Source of the DNA: Jiangella alba
GTDB taxonomy: Bacteria; Actinomycetota; Actinomycetes; Jiangellales; Jiangellaceae
Assembly (NCBI RefSeq): GCF_900106035.1
Contig: NZ_FNUC01000004.1
Span: 868,001-932,000 of the forward strand
Reading direction: 5' to 3'
DNA: 64,000 bases
Below are positions 25,670 through 36,927 of the stretch, one piece after another. Position 1 is the stretch's first letter. Each line of letters opens with the position of its first letter. The notes under the pieces were generated by a model. The model saw only the letters and a list, made by a program, of their open reading frames with translations, was not told the DNA's origin and searched no databases. The translations under genes and the position numbers were made by a program.

Positions 25670-26790
25670 TCGGCCTCCAGCAGCTCGCGGGTCGGTGCAT
25701 GCCGGACGGCGCCGTCGTGGGTGACGGCGGCGCCGTCGACGATCTCGTCGGCGAAGTCGGGCGTGACCTTGCCGTCGGCCGTCATCAGCAGCACCAGGTT
25801 GACGACGTTCGCGGCGAAGAGGCGGCTGGCGTGCACCGGCAGCTGACTGGGCACGTTCCGCGCGCCCCACACGAGCGCACCGCCGACCAGCACCTCCGAG
25901 CCCGCGACGCTGCCCTCGACGTTGCCACCGGACTCGGCGGCGAGGTCGACGACGATGCTGCCGGGCCGCATCGCCTCGACGGCCGGTCGTTCCACCAGCA
26001 GCGGCGCCGACCGGCCCGGCACGGCGGCGGTCGTGATCAGCACGTCCGACGCGGACACGTGCGGCGCCAGCAGGTCGCGCTGCAGCTGGGCGCGGTCCTC
26101 GGTCATCTCGCGCGCGTAGCCCCCGGCGCCCTCGAGGCTGGGGAGGTCGAGCTCGACGAACTTGGCGCCGAGGCTGCGCACCTCGTCGGCGGACGCGGCG
26201 CGCACGTCGTAGGCCTGGACGCGGGCGCCGAGCCGGCGCGCCGTCGCGATGGCCTGCAGCCCGGCCACGCCGGCGCCGAGCACGAGCACCTCGGCCGGCG
26301 GGATGGTGCCGGCGGCGGTCATCGAGAGCGGGAAGAACCGGGGCAGCTTCTCGGCCGCCACGAGCACCGCGCGGTACCCGGCGACCAGCGCCTGCGACGT
26401 GAGCGCGTCCATCGACTGCGCTCGCGAGATGCGCGGCACCAGTTCCAGCGAGAACGCCGTCACCCCGGCGTCGCGGGCCGCGCGAACGACGTCCAGCTCC
26501 TGCGTCGCGGGCAGGAACGAGACGGTGACGGCGCCGGAGCGCAGCCCCGCGAGGCGCGACGGCGGCAACGGCTGCACCGACACGACGACGTCGGCGCTCG
26601 CCAACGCGTCGGGCCCGGCCACGGAGGCGCCGGCCGCCTCGTACGACTCGTCGGTGTGCAGGGCGCCCAGCCCTGCGCCGGACTCGACGACGACCTCCAG
26701 GCCGGCGCTGGTCAGCCGCCCGACGAGGTCAGGGACCAGTGCAACCCGGCGCTCGTGTTCACGGGTCTCGGCAGCGACGACGACCTTCAT
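25666..26790 (-). CDS. pntAA: NAD(P) transhydrogenase subunit alpha 1 (NAD-binding)
   Basis: A 374-residue soluble subunit, domain I of the proton-translocating transhydrogenase, homologous to alanine dehydrogenase: ETREHERRVALVPDLVGRL at the start, SMDALTSQALVAGYRAVL, VLVLGAGVAGLQAIATARRLGARVQAYDVR (NAD site), and VDLAAESGGNVEGS. It binds NADH and passes hydride to NADP+ on the beta subunit. It is the first gene of the pntAA-pntAB-pntB operon, and its stop overlaps the next GTG. Confidence 0.96.
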   Translation of the reverse strand: MKVVVAAETREHERRVALVPDLVGRLTSAGLEVVVESGAGLGALHTDESYEAAGASVAGPDALASADVVVSVQPLPPSRLAGLRSGAVTVSFLPATQELDVVRAARDAGVTAFSLELVPRISRAQSMDALTSQALVAGYRAVLVAAEKLPRFFPLSMTAAGTIPPAEVLVLGAGVAGLQAIATARRLGARVQAYDVRAASADEVRSLGAKFVELDLPSLEGAGGYAREMTEDRAQLQRDLLAPHVSASDVLITTAAVPGRSAPLLVERPAVEAMRPGSIVVDLAAESGGNVEGSVAGSEVLVGGALVWGARNVPSQLPVHASRLFAANVVNLVLLMTADGKVTPDFADEIVDGAAVTHDGAVRHAPTRELLEAE

Positions 26791-26942
26791 CGCCCGCAGA
26801 CGTTACCCGTCGAGCAGGGGTGATCGACAGGGGTTTGCCACGTGTTGGTCGGTCCCGTAGGGGACGGCCCCTCCCGTGGATGGAGACGAAACGGCCTTCA
26901 CCGGGGACAATGGAGGGAGCAACCCTTGAGAAAGGACCCGCC

Positions 26943-27125
26943 ATGGGCAAGAACACCGGTTGGATCGTCGGAGGTGCAGCCGCGGCGATCCTCGCGCTCT
27001 GGCTGCTGCCCTTCTGGCTCTTCGTCGTGCTGCTGATCGGCATCCCGGTCGCCGGCTACCTCATGCTCGACCCGTCCCAGCGCCGACGTCTGCGCGGCCG
27101 CCGGAACCGGCAGATCGGGCAGTAA
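26943..27125 (+). CDS. Small membrane protein
   Basis: A 60-residue protein with one or two closely spaced helices (WIVGGAAAAILALWLLPFWLFVVLLIGIPVAGYLML) and a highly basic tail (RRRLRGRRNRQIGQ). The ATG at 26943 follows AAAGGA by about 6 bp. I do not recognise a family. Positive-inside logic places the tail in the cytoplasm. It stands alone between the pnt operon and the glycosidase genes. Confidence 0.7.
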   Translation: MGKNTGWIVGGAAAAILALWLLPFWLFVVLLIGIPVAGYLMLDPSQRRRLRGRRNRQIGQ

Positions 27126-27207
27126 CCCGCGCGGCGTAGATGCCGCATTCACATTGTAGACAACGAACCCGCATGGCCGTACTCTCCTCGGTGACGAGGA
27201 GGTCGCC

Positions 27208-28401
27208 ATGGGGGTTCGTGCGCTCATCACCCTGGTCACGGCTGGAACGCTGCCGCTGGTCTCAGGTGGCCCAGCCCCGGCGACGGACGAGGCCGAGGTA
27301 CTCGCCGCACCACCCGGATACGCGCTGAGCTGGGCGGACGAGTTCGACGGCACGGCGGTCGACGAGAGCCGCTGGACGTTCCGCACCGGCAAGCCGTGGA
27401 ACGGCTGGAGCACGCAGCTGCCCGAGAACGTCAGCGTCGGCGGCGGGGTCATGACCATCCGGCTGTGCCCCCAGGGCACGTCCGGGCCGGACTGCCTCCC
27501 GACCAGCGCGACCACGGACTTCACCGGCGGCGGCCTGATCAGCAAGGATCGGCCGCGGTACGGGTACTACGAGGTGCGAGCCCGGACCAACGTGGGCTCC
27601 GGCTGGCACTCGGCGTTCTGGTCGGCGCAGGTCGGCGCCACCGGCCTGTTCACCGAGATCGACGGGTTCGAGATCGACTCGCACGTGCCCGGCTACGCCC
27701 GGCACAACGTTATCGCCTGGAACCACGGCGGCCACCTGACCAGCGGGATCGACGAGCTGGGCTTCGACAGCTCGGCCGGCTGGCACGTCTACGGCTACGA
27801 GTGGCGCGAGGACGAGGTGCGCTTCTTCGTCGACGGCGTCCAGGTCTGGAGCACGCCGTACGCACCGAGCACCTACGCGCACAACTTCCTCAACGTCTGG
27901 CTGACCACCATCGCCATCGACCTCAACGACAGCCCCGGGGTCGACGTCGGCGCGCTGCCGGGCCGGACGCAGTGGGACTACGTCCGCTACTACCAGCGCG
28001 ACGCGTACGGCGACAACGACGACCCGGCAGGCGGCTACGCGGAGTCCGGCACCGGCTGGGCCACGTCCGGCCTGCCCGCGTTCGGCCGCCTGACCAGCCG
28101 GTACAGCTGCACCGCGGGCGCCGCCGCGCACTGGACGCTGCGGCCGCCGTCGGCCGGGTCGTACCGCGCGTACCTGTACCGCGTCGGCGGCGACGGCGGA
28201 CAGCCCGACGCCCCGGTGACGGTGGCCGACGGCGCCACGACACTGGCCGCCGCGTCCGTCGACTTCGGCGCGGCCGAAAGCGCGTGGGTCCCGGTCGGTG
28301 GCGCCCTCTCGCTGAGCGCCGGCCGGCCCTACACCGTCCGCGTCGAACGGACCGGCGCGGGCTGCGTCCGCGCCGACGCCGTCAAGTTCGTCCGTCAGTG
28401 A
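27208..28401 (+). CDS. Secreted GH16 glycoside hydrolase with a C-terminal accessory domain
   Basis: A 397-residue enzyme. A signal peptide covers about residues 1-25. The GH16 domain runs from about 38 to 270 with the active-site motif E150-I-D152-G-F-E155 (nucleophile, helper and acid/base). The segment from GYALSWADEFDGTAVDESRWTF is typical of family starts. The last about 120 residues (YAESGTGWATSGLPAFGR through VRADAVKFVRQ) resemble the golvesin-C-like beta-sandwich repeated in the next gene. GH16 enzymes cut beta-1,3/1,4-glucans or galactans; the exact polymer is unknown. It is followed 26 bp later by a larger paralogue. A mini-run of expression with the small gene upstream is unlikely. 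Confidence 0.9.
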   Translation: MGVRALITLVTAGTLPLVSGGPAPATDEAEVLAAPPGYALSWADEFDGTAVDESRWTFRTGKPWNGWSTQLPENVSVGGGVMTIRLCPQGTSGPDCLPTSATTDFTGGGLISKDRPRYGYYEVRARTNVGSGWHSAFWSAQVGATGLFTEIDGFEIDSHVPGYARHNVIAWNHGGHLTSGIDELGFDSSAGWHVYGYEWREDEVRFFVDGVQVWSTPYAPSTYAHNFLNVWLTTIAIDLNDSPGVDVGALPGRTQWDYVRYYQRDAYGDNDDPAGGYAESGTGWATSGLPAFGRLTSRYSCTAGAAAHWTLRPPSAGSYRAYLYRVGGDGGQPDAPVTVADGATTLAAASVDFGAAESAWVPVGGALSLSAGRPYTVRVERTGAGCVRADAVKFVRQ

Positions 28402-28427
28402 GCCCCTCGCCCCCAGGAGGTCGTCAC

Positions 28428-31010
<2,583 letters not shown>

Positions 31011-31014
31011 CGGA

Positions 31015-34000
31015 TCAGGCCCGGCGCAGCCGCAGCGTCACGATCTGGAACGGCCGCAGTCGAAGCGTCACGTCGTCACCGCCGGTGACCAGCGCTGACG
31101 CTTCGACCGGCCGTTCCAGCAGGTCGGTCTCCTCGACACCGGCCAGCGGGAACGACGCCGTCAGCGTCGCCGTCGCGCGCCCGCCGCCGGACTCGTAGAG
31201 CCGCACGACGACGTCGCCGGAGCGGTCGTCGGCCAGCTTGACCGCCGACACGACGACGGACCCGCCGCTCACCCGGACCAGCGGCTCGACCTCGTGCCCG
31301 GCGCCCTCGACCAGCCGCGCCGGCAGGTTCAGCGCATACCCCTCGCGCACCGCGTCGTCGATGGACGCGCCCGGCACCAGCGAGTACCGCAGCGTGTGCA
31401 CGCCCTGGTCGGTCTCGGGGTCGGGGTAGCGCGGCGCCCGCAGCAGCGACAGGCGCACGGTCGTCGTGGTGCCGCCGGAGGGCGACGCGCCGCGGCGCAC
31501 GTCGTGGCCGTAGGTCGAGTCGTTGACCAGCGCGACACCGTAACCGGGCTCCTCGAGGTGCACGAACCGGTGCGCGCACACCTCGAATCGCGCCGCGTCC
31601 CACGACGTGTTCTCGTGCGTCGGCCGGTAGTGGTGGCCGAACTGCGTCTCGTACGCCGCCCGCTGCGTCTGCACGTCCAGCGGGAACGCCGCCTTGAGGA
31701 ACTTCTCCCGCTCGTGCCAGTCGACCTCGGTGCTGACGTCGACGCGGTTGGCGCCGGCCGCCAGGGTGAGTTCCTGGACGACGTGCGAGTCGCCGAAGGT
31801 GCGCGCCACCCTGACGGTGTCGCCGTCGGCGCTGAGCTCGTCGAGGTCGACGAGGTCGGTGACGGTGTTGCGGTAGAACTCGTCGACGTCCCAGGCGTCC
31901 CACTGGTTGGGGAGGTCCTGGTGCAGCTGCAGCAGGTTGCCGGGACCGGCCAGCACTTCGCGGCCGGCCTCGAGGTCGAGCACCGACGTGAGCAGCCCGC
32001 GGCCGTCGACCGTCACCCGGAGCAGGCCGTTGTCGAGGACGTAGCCGCCGTCGGCCGCGACGACCTCCGTCGGCGGCGACGGCAGCGCCACCGGAGCCGC
32101 CGCGAAGGCCGGGACGTCGCGGCGGCCGTGCGGCGCCGCGTTGAACGCGACCGTGGTGTCGCCGTCGCCCGCGAGCGCGCGCTGGGCCCGTCCGACGATC
32201 TCGGTCAGCTCGGCCGCGATGCCGGCGTACTGGTCGCGGGCCTCACGGTGCACCCAGGCGATGGACGAGCCGGGCAGGATGTCGTGGAACTGGTTGAGCA
32301 GCACCACCTTCCAGATGCGGTCGAGGTCGTCGTACGGATAGTCGGCCGCGCCCGCCACGGCCGCCGTCGCCGACCACAGCTCGGCCTCGTGCAGCAGGTG
32401 CTCGCTGCGCCGGTTGCCCTGCTTGGTCTTGGCCTGCGACGTGTACGTGGCACGGTGGATCTCGAGGTACAGCTCGCCGGTCCACACCGGCGCGTTCGGG
32501 TACTCGGCCTCGGCGGCGGCGAAGAACTCGGACGGCTTCTCGATGGCGACCCGCGGCGAGCCCTCCAGGTCGGCCGTCCGGCGGGCCTGCGCGATCATCT
32601 CGCGGGTGGGGCCGCCACCGCCGTCGCCCCAGCCGAACGGGACCAGCGAGCGGTTCGCGTCGCCCTTGTCGCGGAAGTTGCGGACGGCATGCGCGAGCTC
32701 CCCGCCGGACAGGTCGGAGTTGTAGGTGTCGACCGGCGGGAAGTGGGTGAAGACGCGGGTGCCGTCGAGGCCCTCCCACCAGAAGGAGTGGTGCGGGAAG
32801 ACGTTCTGCTTGTTCCAGGAGATCTTCTGGGTGAGGAACCAGCGCGACCCCGACAGCGTCACCAGCTGCGGCAACGCCGGCGAGTAGCCGAACGAGTCGG
32901 GCAGCCAGACCTCCTGGGTGTCGACGCCGAACCGGTCCAGGAAGTACCGCTTGCCGTGCACCAGCTGCCGGGCCATCGCCTCGGACCCGGGCAGGTTGGT
33001 GTCGGACTCGACCCACATGCCGCCGACCGGCACGAACCGGCCGCCCTTGACCTGCTCGGCGACGCGCTGGAAGACCTCGGGACGGTGCTCCTCGATCCAG
33101 GCGTACTGCTGCGCCGACGACATCGCGTAGACGAGGTCGGGGTACTCGTCCAGCAGGCTGACCACGTTCGACGTGGTGCGCGCGACCTTGCGGACGGTCT
33201 CGCGGACCGGCCACAGCCACGCGCTGTCGATGTGCGCGTGCCCGACGGCGGACAGCCGGTGCGCGCTGGCGTTGGCCGGCTTGGTGAGGACGCCGGTCAG
33301 CTCGGCCCGGGCGGCAGCCGCGGTGCCGGCGACGTCCTGCAGGTCCAGCGCGTCCAGCGCCCGCTCGACGGCGCGCAGCAGCTGCCACCGTCGCGGCTCG
33401 CCCTCGGGCAGCTGCGGCATCAGTCCGCCGATCGCCTCGAGGTCCTGCCACAGCTCCCACACGTCCTGCTCGAACACGGCGACGTCGGCGCGGTTGACGC
33501 GATACAGCGGCTCGCTGCCGGCGGTCGACTTCTCACCCAGTGGCGTCACGGCGAACGGCGAGTCGCCCTCCAGCCGCGGGTTGGCGGCGGCCTCGACGTA
33601 GAGGTCGATCCGCTCGCCGCCGGACACCGGGTCGCCGACCGGCAGCCACACGTTGCGCGGGTGCAGGCCCTTCACGACCGTGCCGTCCGGCCGGTACGCC
33701 AGGCCCTCGGCCTGGAATCCGGGGAACCGGTCCTCCCAGCCGAGGTCGAGTACCAGCTCGACCCGGCGGCCGACCGCCGCGGCGGGCACCTCGCCGGTGA
33801 CGTGGAACCACGACGTGCCCCACGGCGGCCCCCACCGCTCACCCACCTCGACCGGGACGTAGCGGCCGTCGGCGACCGCCTCGCCGCCGGGCAGCGCGAC
33901 CCGCGGGGGGACCGGCTCGCCCTGGCCGCCCTCGACGTGCCAGACCGTCAGGGACAAGGGTGCGACCGTGCGGTGGACGGCCGGCCTGAGCCGCTGGCCC

Positions 34001-34047
34001 AGGATTCGCTTCAGACGCTTCTCGACCAGGGCGCGGTTGTCATGCAT
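31015..34047 (-). CDS. Alpha-mannosidase, GH38 family
   Basis: A 1010-residue enzyme, usual length for bacterial GH38. After a beta-rich N-terminal domain, the catalytic domain begins at AVGHAHIDSAWLWPVRET (zinc ligands H270/H272 and D274). The nucleophile is D384 in WLPDSFGYSPALPQL. The DDLDRIWKVVLLNQFHDILPGSSI segment and the C-terminal beta domains follow. It lacks a signal peptide, so it probably acts in the cytoplasm on imported mannosides. The zinc-dependent family retains the anomeric configuration. It faces the secreted GH16 genes; a shared carbohydrate pathway is plausible but not shown. Confidence 0.93.
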   Translation of the reverse strand: MHDNRALVEKRLKRILGQRLRPAVHRTVAPLSLTVWHVEGGQGEPVPPRVALPGGEAVADGRYVPVEVGERWGPPWGTSWFHVTGEVPAAAVGRRVELVLDLGWEDRFPGFQAEGLAYRPDGTVVKGLHPRNVWLPVGDPVSGGERIDLYVEAAANPRLEGDSPFAVTPLGEKSTAGSEPLYRVNRADVAVFEQDVWELWQDLEAIGGLMPQLPEGEPRRWQLLRAVERALDALDLQDVAGTAAAARAELTGVLTKPANASAHRLSAVGHAHIDSAWLWPVRETVRKVARTTSNVVSLLDEYPDLVYAMSSAQQYAWIEEHRPEVFQRVAEQVKGGRFVPVGGMWVESDTNLPGSEAMARQLVHGKRYFLDRFGVDTQEVWLPDSFGYSPALPQLVTLSGSRWFLTQKISWNKQNVFPHHSFWWEGLDGTRVFTHFPPVDTYNSDLSGGELAHAVRNFRDKGDANRSLVPFGWGDGGGGPTREMIAQARRTADLEGSPRVAIEKPSEFFAAAEAEYPNAPVWTGELYLEIHRATYTSQAKTKQGNRRSEHLLHEAELWSATAAVAGAADYPYDDLDRIWKVVLLNQFHDILPGSSIAWVHREARDQYAGIAAELTEIVGRAQRALAGDGDTTVAFNAAPHGRRDVPAFAAAPVALPSPPTEVVAADGGYVLDNGLLRVTVDGRGLLTSVLDLEAGREVLAGPGNLLQLHQDLPNQWDAWDVDEFYRNTVTDLVDLDELSADGDTVRVARTFGDSHVVQELTLAAGANRVDVSTEVDWHEREKFLKAAFPLDVQTQRAAYETQFGHHYRPTHENTSWDAARFEVCAHRFVHLEEPGYGVALVNDSTYGHDVRRGASPSGGTTTTVRLSLLRAPRYPDPETDQGVHTLRYSLVPGASIDDAVREGYALNLPARLVEGAGHEVEPLVRVSGGSVVVSAVKLADDRSGDVVVRLYESGGGRATATLTASFPLAGVEETDLLERPVEASALVTGGDDVTLRLRPFQIVTLRLRRA

Positions 34048-34091
34048 AGGGTTCCAAACTCCGTCGGGGTGGACGACACGTTACGGCCCGG

Positions 34092-35111
34092 TCAGTCGGT
34101 GCACCCGACCGCGTCGACCGACCCCGTCAGCTCGGACGTCGTCAGGTAGCCGCAGCCGCCGACGACGTACGCGACGGTCTCGGCCTGCAGCACGTTCCCG
34201 GGCGGGACCCGCCGCGACGGCCAGTCCGGGAACGTCGCGACGTCGGCGCCCGGATCGGGCGACCGGTACTCCAGCACCTCGTCGTACGTGCGCAGCAGCA
34301 CCCGGCCGGCGGCGAGGTCGGCGGACGCGTCGGTGACGACGTTGCCGACCAGTCCAGCGAGGAACCCGTTCTCCGGCTCGGGCACCGCGACCTCGCCCAG
34401 CAGCGCCAGCTCACCGCCGTCCGCCGGGCCCCGGTAGAGCCGGGTGCTGCCGGTCTCGCCGGTGTCCTCGTCGAACGGCGCCTTGCTGACGATCAGCGGA
34501 CGGCCGTCGGGGTCCACGAGCAGCGCCTCGGCGTCGGTCGGGCCGTCCTCGTAGCGGTACTCCAGCGCGTCGGCGTCGACGCTGCCCGGCGGGTCGTCGA
34601 GGTCCGGTTCCGGCGCACGGTAGACGACGACGTGGTCGCGGCCGACGTGGTCGCCGATGTCACCGACGTACAGGCAGGACGTGTCCGGGTCGTCGCCGCA
34701 CGGGCCGACGGCGAGCGCCTCGGCGTTCTCGGTGTCCATGCCGGCCAGCTCGATGGCCGCGACGAGCGTGCCGTCGGCGCGGACCACGGCCACCTCCGAC
34801 GTGCCGGGCTCGTCGCCGACGACGTAGTAGAGGCCCGGCGTGCGGACGCTGCCCGCCATGCCGCTGACCTCGACGACGGTGTCGTCGCCGAGCGTGCCGA
34901 CGTTCTCGGCCTCGCCGTAGCAGGGGCTGTCGCAGTCGGGCTGCCGCGGCTCCTCCGGCGACGGGTTCGCCGAGGTCGCGCCGGGAGTACCCCCGCCGGA
35001 GGGTGAGCCGGTCTCCGTCGAATCCGAGCAGGCCACCAGCGGCAGGACCGCCGCAAGTGTCACGACAAGCACACGACTCCCCGTTGCCCCACGTGTCACG
35101 GCGCCGCGCAA
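34092..35111 (-). CDS. Lipoprotein, possibly beta-propeller
   Basis: A 339-residue protein with a lipobox: the hydrophobic VLVVTLAAVLPL is followed by VACSDS, with Cys28 as the lipid anchor. A Ser/Gly/Pro linker follows, then about 270 residues of repeated beta-strands (GLYYVVGDEPGTSEVAVVRADGTLVAAIEL, SCLYVGDIGDHVG, YRAPEPDLDDPPG). The GDIGDH motif and strand spacing resemble propeller-type proteins of unknown function. The start is uncertain. A TTG at 35111 has GGGGA about 6 bp before it; a GTG at 35099 would also keep the signal peptide. It lies 44 bp downstream of the GH38 start on the same strand, but GH38 is the downstream gene. Confidence 0.7.
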   Translation of the reverse strand: MRGAVTRGATGSRVLVVTLAAVLPLVACSDSTETGSPSGGGTPGATSANPSPEEPRQPDCDSPCYGEAENVGTLGDDTVVEVSGMAGSVRTPGLYYVVGDEPGTSEVAVVRADGTLVAAIELAGMDTENAEALAVGPCGDDPDTSCLYVGDIGDHVGRDHVVVYRAPEPDLDDPPGSVDADALEYRYEDGPTDAEALLVDPDGRPLIVSKAPFDEDTGETGSTRLYRGPADGGELALLGEVAVPEPENGFLAGLVGNVVTDASADLAAGRVLLRTYDEVLEYRSPDPGADVATFPDWPSRRVPPGNVLQAETVAYVVGGCGYLTTSELTGSVDAVGCTD

Positions 35112-35232
35112 GATTTTTCCCCGTTCCCTTCGCGTTCGACCTCGGCCGGACTAGCCTCGTGTCAAGAGCGGCACCATTCTCGCCCCCCGGGGTGGTGCCG
35201 CTCGGGCGTGCTCCGCCGCTGGGTCGCCCGCG

Positions 35233-35820
35233 TCAGGCCGATGCCACGTCGCGCAGGTGCTCCGTCAGCCCCAGCACGTCGCGCACCACGCGCAGCAACT
35301 GCGGCCGCAGCTCCTCGTTCGAGACGTCGGGCAGCGCCAGGATCGCGACGACGACGCCCAGCGCCGCCGACGTGCGCACCCGCTGCTCCACCGACAGATC
35401 GCCGTTGGCCAGCAGCGCCGCCAGCCGCGCGTCGTTGGCGCGCATGCGGCTGAGCAAGGTCGAGTTCGACACGCCGGCGAGATCGTTCATCGCGTACGTG
35501 GCGACCCGCCGGTGCGCCAGCAGGAGGTCGATGTAGCGCTCGACGAGCGTCAGCCGCCAGCCCGCGGTGCCGATGGCCGCGGTGTCGGATTCCGCGTCGG
35601 CGATGATCCAGTCCTCGCCGTCGACCATCGGCCGCAACAGGTCGTCGAGAATCTCCACCTTGGTCCGATAGTGGTAATAGACCGCCGCCTTGGTGATGCC
35701 CAGTGCGTCGGCGATCTCACGCAGCGTCGAACGCTCGTAGCCCTGCCGGGAGAACAGGTCGAGCGCGACCTCGCGGATGTTTCCGGCGGTATCCGCGCCG
35801 GGCCGTCCCTCGTCGGTCAT
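35233..35820 (-). CDS. TetR family transcriptional regulator
   Basis: A 195-residue repressor. The N-terminal HTH is clear: REVALDLFSRQGYERSTLREIADALGITKAAVYYHYRTKVEILDDLL. The ligand-binding half (VERYIDLLLAHRRVATYAMNDLAG) is typical of the family. A longer frame exists, but the ATG at 35820 puts the HTH at the usual distance. It is divergent from the PAP2 gene, and two copies of an 18-bp palindrome lie in the gap, so it probably represses itself and PAP2. The ligand is unknown. Confidence 0.9.
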   Translation of the reverse strand: MTDEGRPGADTAGNIREVALDLFSRQGYERSTLREIADALGITKAAVYYHYRTKVEILDDLLRPMVDGEDWIIADAESDTAAIGTAGWRLTLVERYIDLLLAHRRVATYAMNDLAGVSNSTLLSRMRANDARLAALLANGDLSVEQRVRTSAALGVVVAILALPDVSNEELRPQLLRVVRDVLGLTEHLRDVASA

Positions 35821-35875
35821 CTCCGTCGCCGCCTCGCTGATCGGGAAGTGAGGGCGGCCACACAATACGTTAACT

Positions 35876-35893
35876 ACTTGCCGGCCGACAAGT
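35876..35893. promoter_or_regulatory. TetR operator 1 (18-bp palindrome, one mismatch)
   Basis: ACTTGCCGGCCGACAAGT is palindromic apart from one base pair. It matches operator 2 except for a single base. It lies upstream of the TetR start. Confidence 0.75.
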
Positions 35894-35918
35894 GCGGTCG
35901 TAGCGTGAGACCCACACC

Positions 35919-35936
35919 ACTTGTCGGCCGACAAGT
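35919..35936. promoter_or_regulatory. TetR operator 2 (perfect 18-bp palindrome)
   Basis: ACTTGTCGGCCGACAAGT is a perfect palindrome, 43 bp from operator 1 start to start (about four helical turns), lying 59 bp before the PAP2 ATG. Confidence 0.82.
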
Positions 35937-35994
35937 AGAGGCAAACTTCACGGGGGTGCTGGCGCTCCTCGCACGTCGCCAGCTTGGAGGACCG

Positions 35995-36873
35995 ATGGCC
36001 TCGGACACCATGTCGCGGCGACCGCCCACGCTGCGCCGCGTCCGCTCCGACTCACGACTCGCCACGGCGGCGAAGGAGATCGCGTTCCTGCTCTCCGCCG
36101 CCCTGCTCTACACGCTCGTCCGCGGCCTCACCAGCGACCGCGTCGACGCCGCGTTCCGTCACGCCGAAGACGTCATCTCGTTCGAGAAGACGCTCGGCAT
36201 CAACGTCGAGACCGACCTCCAGGGCCTGATCCTCGACCACGAATGGGCGGTCGACGCCGCCAACGGCTTCTACATCTACGGCTACTGGCCGGTGTTCGTG
36301 CTGACGCTGGTCTGGCTCATCGCCCGCCGCCCGGCGGCCTATCCGTTCTACCGCAACGCGCTGCTCGCATCGGGCGCGTTCAGCCTGGTCATCTTCGCGT
36401 TCTACCCGCTCGCGCCGCCGCGGTTCCTGCCGTGGCACGGCTTCGTCGACACCATCTCGCTCGAGGCGCCGACGTACCGCGAGATGAACTCGCCCACGTT
36501 CGTCAACGAGTACGCGGCCATGCCCAGCCTGCACTTCGGCTGGATCCTGCTGCTGGGCATCGCGTGGGTGGCGCTGTCGCGGGTGCTCGTCGTCCGCATC
36601 ATCGGCGCCACGATGCCGCTGCTGATGTTCGCCACCATCGTGCTCACCGGCAACCACTACGTCGTCGACGCCCTGGTCGGTGGCGGCGTGGTCATCGCCG
36701 GCATCGGGGTGGCCGTGCTGATCGAGCGGGTCAAGCGCAAGCGCGCGGTCCAGGCCGCCATCGACGACGCGCACGGGTCGCCCTCCCCGTCCTCCTCTGA
36801 CGACGACGGCGACGGCTCGCCGGGCGGGGCCATTCCGTCGCAACGCACCCCGAACCTCTCGCGGGTGCGCTGA
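35995..36873 (+). CDS. PAP2-superfamily membrane protein (Aur1/Ipt1-like)
   Basis: A 292-residue membrane protein with about six helices. Phosphatase-superfamily motifs of the inositolphosphotransferase type: YPLAPPRFLP, MPSLHFGW (second motif with His) and GNHYVVDALVGG (third motif). Such proteins cleave or transfer phosphate esters at the membrane, often on lipids. The C-terminus is charged and Ser/Asp-rich (SPSSSDDDGDGSPGG). The ATG at 35995 follows TTGGAGG by 4-5 bp. Two TetR-type palindromes upstream suggest control by the divergent regulator. Confidence 0.85.
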   Translation: MASDTMSRRPPTLRRVRSDSRLATAAKEIAFLLSAALLYTLVRGLTSDRVDAAFRHAEDVISFEKTLGINVETDLQGLILDHEWAVDAANGFYIYGYWPVFVLTLVWLIARRPAAYPFYRNALLASGAFSLVIFAFYPLAPPRFLPWHGFVDTISLEAPTYREMNSPTFVNEYAAMPSLHFGWILLLGIAWVALSRVLVVRIIGATMPLLMFATIVLTGNHYVVDALVGGGVVIAGIGVAVLIERVKRKRAVQAAIDDAHGSPSPSSSDDDGDGSPGGAIPSQRTPNLSRVR

Positions 36874-36884
36874 AGCCCCCGGCT

Positions 36885-36921
36885 GGTCCGTGGGGCCGGG
36901 GTGGCCCCGGCCCCACGGACC
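36885..36921. terminator. 17-bp bidirectional terminator
   Basis: GGTCCGTGGGGCCGGGG (36885-36901) and its perfect complement at 36905-36921 enclose a 3-nt loop between the convergent PAP2 and MFS genes, so it can end both transcripts. Confidence 0.85.
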
Positions 36922-36927
36922 CTCTGG

